DNA from: an uncultured Saprospiraceae bacterium
GTDB taxonomy: Bacteria > Bacteroidota > Bacteroidia > Chitinophagales > Saprospiraceae
DNA length: 9,470 nucleotides
Assembly (NCBI GenBank): GCA_937894165.1
Contig: CALCSX010000318.1
Coordinates: 1 to 9,470, forward strand
Direction of reading: 5' to 3'
The notes under the pieces are model-generated. The model worked only from the letters and a program-made list of their open reading frames with translations. It searched no databases and was not told where the DNA came from. Below are positions 6,417 through 9,470 of the stretch, piece after piece (the stretch's first letter is position 1; each line of letters starts with the position of its first letter). The position numbers and the translations under genes were made by a program.

Positions 6417-8357
6417 CTAAAGTTCCTTTTGATGTGGCTTGACATCTAATCTTTCGAGAAGTCGCGAAGTAATTCTCAAGAAATCCATTTCCGTAATCAC
6501 GCCTACCAGCTCGCCTTTCTCAATTACCGGTAAACAACCTATTTTATGCTGTCGGAATAATTTTAAGGCATCCATGATGGTGGCTTCCTGAGAAATTACG
6601 ATGGGATCTTTAATCATAATATCTTCAACAAGCGTAGGTTTATTATTATTAATATTTTTCTTCGTATAATGTCTCATTAACAATCGCAATGAAACCAAGC
6701 CTACTAAATTACCATTTTTATCCTCTACAGGAGTGTACCTGATCTTCCGCCAGTCCATTAATTGCGCTGCCATTTCAATAGCATCATCTCTTCTGACTGT
6801 AATTAAATCTGTTTCCATAAATTCGACAACCTTTAATGAGCTCGGGCTGTAATCATGCAGGTCGTCGGGATTGGGTGATTTCCATGTGTGCACTGGTTCT
6901 TCTTTTTCTTGTTTTTGAATAATGGATGCCGTTAATACTGTCAATGCTTCGTCATTACCTACCTCTTTTGCTAATTTCGTGTAACCTCTCAGCATCCATC
7001 GGGCTCCATTCATATGCGCTTTCGTCCTCTCCTCAATTACACCCAGATATCTGTCAATGTCTGAAGTATCTATATTTCGTATTTCGAGACCTCTTCTCGC
7101 CAGTGGCAATAATTCCTGTAAAATCAAATCCTTGGCAGCAAATTTTTGATCATTAAACCAATTAAATTTGGTATCAATACCGAATTGTGCTGCCTTCGCA
7201 ATATTGTCCCTACAATCCTCGAAACCCATTAATCCACTTACATCATCATGCAATTCTCCCATTCCGGACATGCAGCCTAGCCAGAAAGCAGCGTTGGAGA
7301 CCTCATCAATAACTGTCGGACCTGAAGGTAGCACTCGGTTTTCTATCCTTAGGTGGGGTTTGCCATTGGGAGAAATGCCATAACAAGGCCTGTTCCACCT
7401 GTACACTGTAGAGTTGTGAACTTGCAGCGCTTGCAATTTGGGAACCTGACCTTTTTTGATTTTTTCTAAGCTATCCTCTTCTACATCCCCCGCCAATAAG
7501 ACTCTAAATCTGGCAATATCCTCTTTGTAAATTTCCATGATAGAGGATTTCAGCCACTCCTTACCGAAAGAAACACGGGGAGCCATCTCTCTCATGTGGT
7601 CGTGCGTGGTTCTGGTATCTATAGATTGTTGAAAAAGTGCAATCCTGGATTCATGCCACAGTCTACGTCCGAAAACGATAGGAGAATTAGCTGAAATTGC
7701 CAGCACCGGAGCAGCTAAAGCCTGAGCAATATTATAATACTTAGCAAATTCCGCAGGTGATACCTGAAAATGAACCTGAAAACTTGTATTACAAGCTTCA
7801 AGAAGAGGAGAATCATGTCTCACCAACAGTTCATCGACTCCGGAAAGCCTTAATTCGTAGAAATTTTGCTTCAATTGCAAGTTTATAGCCTCCATTAAGG
7901 CGCGATATCTCGGCTTAGGTGTAAGATTCTCATACTTCAAATCCACCTTTCTAAGCGTGGGCAATATACCGGTGAGGATAATTTTGATTCCCATAGGACC
8001 TAATCGCTCGCGGATCATATTCAATTGATAAACATTTTCCTTTTCCAAATCACTGAGGCAGGATCCGACAAATTCTCTTGGTGTAAGATTGGTTTCTAAA
8101 TTAAATTTAGCCAATTCGGTCTCTACATATGGCATATCTGTCATTACTGCCAAGGCTTCCTCGACCACGCAAGCGGGCTTGTAATTCACGGCATCAACCA
8201 TAAACATCTCCTGCTCGGCGCCAATCCTCGTTATATCAGTTTCAAACCAGTCATTATCTATCATATATTCCAAGGCCTGGACATCGTCCAATAACGATCG
8301 AACGAATTTATTCATCTGATCAACCTCCTGTATTAAAGAAACATTTTGCTCTCCCAT
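6417..8357 (-). CDS. Glutamate-cysteine-ligase-like (GCS2) enzyme fused to tandem CBS domains
   Basis: This 646-residue cytoplasmic protein has two parts. Residues about 35-370 form a GCS2-type ligase domain of the glutamine-synthetase-like fold. IGAEQEMFMVD (45-55) gives the metal- and ATP-binding glutamates. N-L-E-T-N-L-T-P (86-93), SFQVHFQVS (192-200), A-N-S-P-I-V-F-G-R-R (223-232) and HLRIENRVLPSGPT (335-348) follow. After a helical linker with a low-complexity acidic/basic patch (about 481-488), two CBS domains occupy about 511-564 and 575-630 (ending GELVGVITEMDFLRIT). CBS pairs usually bind adenine nucleotides and regulate the attached domain. The GCS2 family joins glutamate to cysteine or other amines through the gamma-carboxyl; the substrate here cannot be read from sequence. 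No glutathione synthetase partner is visible in the window. The ATG at 8357 is used; Met15 is an alternative. It is followed 9 bp later by the RsmI-like gene. Confidence 0.9.
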   Translation of the reverse strand: MGEQNVSLIQEVDQMNKFVRSLLDDVQALEYMIDNDWFETDITRIGAEQEMFMVDAVNYKPACVVEEALAVMTDMPYVETELAKFNLETNLTPREFVGSCLSDLEKENVYQLNMIRERLGPMGIKIILTGILPTLRKVDLKYENLTPKPRYRALMEAINLQLKQNFYELRLSGVDELLVRHDSPLLEACNTSFQVHFQVSPAEFAKYYNIAQALAAPVLAISANSPIVFGRRLWHESRIALFQQSIDTRTTHDHMREMAPRVSFGKEWLKSSIMEIYKEDIARFRVLLAGDVEEDSLEKIKKGQVPKLQALQVHNSTVYRWNRPCYGISPNGKPHLRIENRVLPSGPTVIDEVSNAAFWLGCMSGMGELHDDVSGLMGFEDCRDNIAKAAQFGIDTKFNWFNDQKFAAKDLILQELLPLARRGLEIRNIDTSDIDRYLGVIEERTKAHMNGARWMLRGYTKLAKEVGNDEALTVLTASIIQKQEKEEPVHTWKSPNPDDLHDYSPSSLKVVEFMETDLITVRRDDAIEMAAQLMDWRKIRYTPVEDKNGNLVGLVSLRLLMRHYTKKNINNNKPTLVEDIMIKDPIVISQEATIMDALKLFRQHKIGCLPVIEKGELVGVITEMDFLRITSRLLERLDVKPHQKEL

Positions 8358-8402
8358 GAACTTTTTTAAAAGATTTTAAATTATTCTGCGTTACCACTGT
8401 AT

Positions 8403-8410
8403 CAAACTTA
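8403..8410 (-). promoter_or_regulatory. Putative -7 promoter element (TAAGTTTG) for the GCS2-CBS operon
   Basis: On the minus strand the box reads TAAGTTTG, an exact TAnnTTTG match, 45 bp upstream of the ATG at 8357. A TTTC at 8437-8434 on the same strand is a partial -33 TTTG match at a spacing of 23 bp, slightly longer than usual. The predicted leader is about 40 nt. Confidence 0.45.
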
Positions 8411-8420
8411 AGAATATCTT

Positions 8421-8428
8421 TAATTTTG
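8421..8428 (+). promoter_or_regulatory. Putative -7 promoter element (TAATTTTG) for the lipoprotein gene
   Basis: TAATTTTG is an exact match to TAnnTTTG and lies 34 bp before the ATG at 8463, giving a leader of about 30 nt. No clear -33 TTTG is seen about 20 bp upstream. It sits only 10 bp from the minus-strand box, back to back, so the two promoters would compete for polymerase if both are real. Confidence 0.4.
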
Positions 8429-8462
8429 ATTTCGAAAGCTAATTAAATTTGTTGAAATAATA

Positions 8463-9002
8463 ATGATTCGATTGAAAAAATCTTATTCCTTAATTTTTAT
8501 TCTATTTTCTATAATCCTTTTGTCCTCTTGTCGAAAGGAAGATGAGGTTTTGTTTTTTATGGATTTTGAAATTCCTGAAGTAATAAATGCAGGACTGAAT
8601 CCTATCGACGCTCATTTTTATAATTTTAGAAATGTACCAACAAATTTTGCAACCCTAATGGAGGCCCATAATCTTGACACCACTCAAAATTATGTGATTG
8701 AACCGCACAGCGCTGAATTGTTTGGAATATTTAATGAAGGGGATTATAATTTCATTCGCGATTTAAAAATTTTCCTCATTCCTAATACGGAGCCTAATAA
8801 AAAAGTAGAGATATTTTCAAGAGAAAATGTACTTCCCAATACTCGAAATCAATTAATTATTTTCCCCTGGCAGATAGATTTAAAGGATTATTTAGTTCAC
8901 AGAGAGACGCAATTTCTACTACAATTAAATCTCCGAGCTGCCAGTCCCACATCCATCGAAACCAGGGTTCGAATTAAATTTCAAGTGAGAAAAATAGAGT
9001 AA
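8463..9002 (+). CDS. Putative surface-exposed lipoprotein of unknown function
   Basis: The 179-residue product starts with a type II signal peptide: basic M-I-R-L-K-K, a hydrophobic stretch (about 9-20) and the lipobox L-L-S-S-C, with Cys23 as the lipidated residue. Cys23 is followed by R-K-E-D-E. This fits the K-(D/E)2 form of the Bacteroidota lipoprotein export signal, so display on the cell surface is likely, though not proven. The mature part is predicted to be mostly beta, including FFMDFEIPEVI (31-41), a middle Y-V-I-E-P-H-S-A-E-L (77-86) and a last strand TRVRIKFQVRKI near the C-terminus. No cysteine occurs after Cys23. I do not recognise the family; the fold may be a beta-sandwich. 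The gene is alone on the plus strand, divergent from the GCS2-CBS gene, and followed by an 8-bp inverted repeat and then a nitroreductase gene. Confidence 0.8.
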   Translation: MIRLKKSYSLIFILFSIILLSSCRKEDEVLFFMDFEIPEVINAGLNPIDAHFYNFRNVPTNFATLMEAHNLDTTQNYVIEPHSAELFGIFNEGDYNFIRDLKIFLIPNTEPNKKVEIFSRENVLPNTRNQLIIFPWQIDLKDYLVHRETQFLLQLNLRAASPTSIETRVRIKFQVRKIE

Positions 9003-9006
9003 TTAT

Positions 9007-9044
9007 TAGCACTTTACATTCAGTAAATTAATTTCGAAGTGCTA
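9007..9044. repeat. 8-bp inverted repeat after the lipoprotein gene
   Basis: TAGCACTT (9007-9014) and AAGTGCTA (9037-9044) are perfect inverted copies separated by 22 nt. The spacer holds a further palindrome, AAATTAATTT (9025-9034). It begins 4 nt after the lipoprotein stop codon and ends 43 nt before the nitroreductase ATG. It could be a weak terminator, although no T-run follows, or an operator for the nitroreductase gene. Confidence 0.4.
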
Positions 9045-9087
9045 CAATAAACCTATAATCGACTTTAGTGTTTAGTCAAAAAAAATC

Positions 9088-9470
9088 ATGTCTGATATAC
9101 TTGAAGCACTTAATTGGAGATACGCCACTAAAAAATTTGATCCTTCGCGGAAACTTGAGGAGGAAAAATTAAGTACAATCCTTGAATCTATCAGATTAAC
9201 AGCTTCTTCTTATGGCTTGCAACCTTATCAAGTAATTGTCGTTTCCAACCAACAATTGAAATCAAAGCTTCGTATCGCTTCATTTAATCAAAGTCAGGTG
9301 GAAGATTGCTCACATTTCATCATTTTGGCAACTGAAACGAATGTGGACGAAGAATATATAGGTTCTTATATGAATAAGGTTGCAGAAAAGAGGGCTCTGG
9401 ATAGAGAAGTGCTCAACCCTTATGAAAAATACATTTCCAAGATTATTACCCAACTGCCGGAAAGTGATGC
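9088..9470 (+). CDS. NfsB-type NAD(P)H-dependent nitroreductase, N-terminal 127 residues (3' end outside window)
   Basis: The frame runs open to the right edge. The N-terminus MSDILEALNWRYATKKFDPS shows the flavin-binding R-Y-A-T-K-K-F-D motif of the nitroreductase family. L-T-A-S-S-Y-G-L-Q-P-Y-Q-V-I-V-V (37-52) matches the conserved P/A-S-S-x-x-x-Q-P-W/Y segment that contacts FMN. H-F-I-I-L-A-T (76-82) is the core strand that follows. Proteins of this type are FMN-dependent homodimers that reduce nitro compounds, quinones or enones with NAD(P)H; the natural substrate is unknown. About 127 of the roughly 210 residues usual for the family are present. The gene lies 85 bp after the lipoprotein stop on the same strand. 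No good TAnnTTTG box was found in that gap; TAATTTCG at 9029-9036 differs at one position. Confidence 0.92.
   Translation, partial: MSDILEALNWRYATKKFDPSRKLEEEKLSTILESIRLTASSYGLQPYQVIVVSNQQLKSKLRIASFNQSQVEDCSHFIILATETNVDEEYIGSYMNKVAEKRALDREVLNPYEKYISKIITQLPESD

Larger units (their letters stand above)
8358..8462. other. Divergent promoter region between the GCS2-CBS and lipoprotein genes
   Basis: These 105 AT-rich bases carry the starts of transcription for the minus-strand GCS2-CBS/RsmI-like pair and for the plus-strand lipoprotein gene. Three exact TAnnTTTG matches occur: TAAGTTTG on the minus strand (8410 to 8403), and TAATTTTG (8421-8428) and TAAATTTG (8444-8451) on the plus strand. The last would leave almost no leader before the ATG at 8463, so it is the least likely to be used. 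Confidence 0.55.

Noticed and set aside
6417..8357. Assignment as gshA for glutathione synthesis
   Set aside because: Only the GCS2 superfamily can be read from the sequence, and many members are not glutathione enzymes; the CBS fusion and the absence of a glutathione synthetase nearby argue against naming it.
8444..8451. TAAATTTG as the main promoter box of the lipoprotein gene
   Set aside because: It would start transcription within a few bases of the ATG at 8463; the box at 8421-8428 gives a more normal leader.
1..9470. Mobile element, phage, CRISPR or defence system
   Set aside because: No transposase, integrase, terminal repeats, direct-repeat array, nuclease or toxin-antitoxin motif was seen, and base composition appears even across the window.

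Overview
The window looks like a chromosomal segment of a low-GC member of the Bacteroidota. The signs are a DUF6089-type outer-membrane barrel, a secreted protein with cadherin-like and SprB-type repeats, and a lipoprotein whose lipobox is followed by the charged K-E-D pattern of the Bacteroidota surface-export signal. Genes lack clear Shine-Dalgarno sequences, and several intergenic regions carry the phylum's TAnnTTTG promoter element. Rank below phylum is not resolved; a Saprospiria- or Cytophagia-like lineage is a guess. No rRNA, tRNA, CRISPR array, transposase or integrase was seen.

Layout. Positions 1-3080 (minus strand) hold a probable three-gene operon. Two tandem, diverged secreted paralogues of unknown function (2223-3080, then 1281-2168) lead into a large repeat-bearing surface protein that runs off the left edge (1-1257). 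Positions 3081-3286 are an AT-rich divergent promoter region. mscL (3287-3679, plus) encodes the large-conductance mechanosensitive channel. It converges on a DUF6089 gene (3717-4559, minus), and the two share a hairpin terminator. Further right on the minus strand are nadA (4631-5629), a short RsmI-like methyltransferase (5694-6407) and a glutamate-cysteine-ligase-like enzyme fused to two CBS domains (6417-8357). The last two are 9 bp apart and probably co-transcribed. At 8358-8462 a second divergent promoter region separates them from a plus-strand lipoprotein (8463-9002). An NfsB-type nitroreductase (9088 onward) is cut by the right edge.

Most of the right two thirds is housekeeping: NAD synthesis, probable rRNA methylation, osmotic protection and redox. 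The part with most claim to being undescribed is the left operon. Its two paralogues share a conserved core (a Y-I-P-S motif, a Y-C-x-D-L motif and a downstream Q-H-S-x-W motif). Each mature protein has a single cysteine, at the same place in that core, and both are encoded just ahead of the repeat-bearing surface protein. A role as a surface-assembly or adhesion module is inference. Another item worth checking is a 26-bp near-palindrome directly upstream of nadA.
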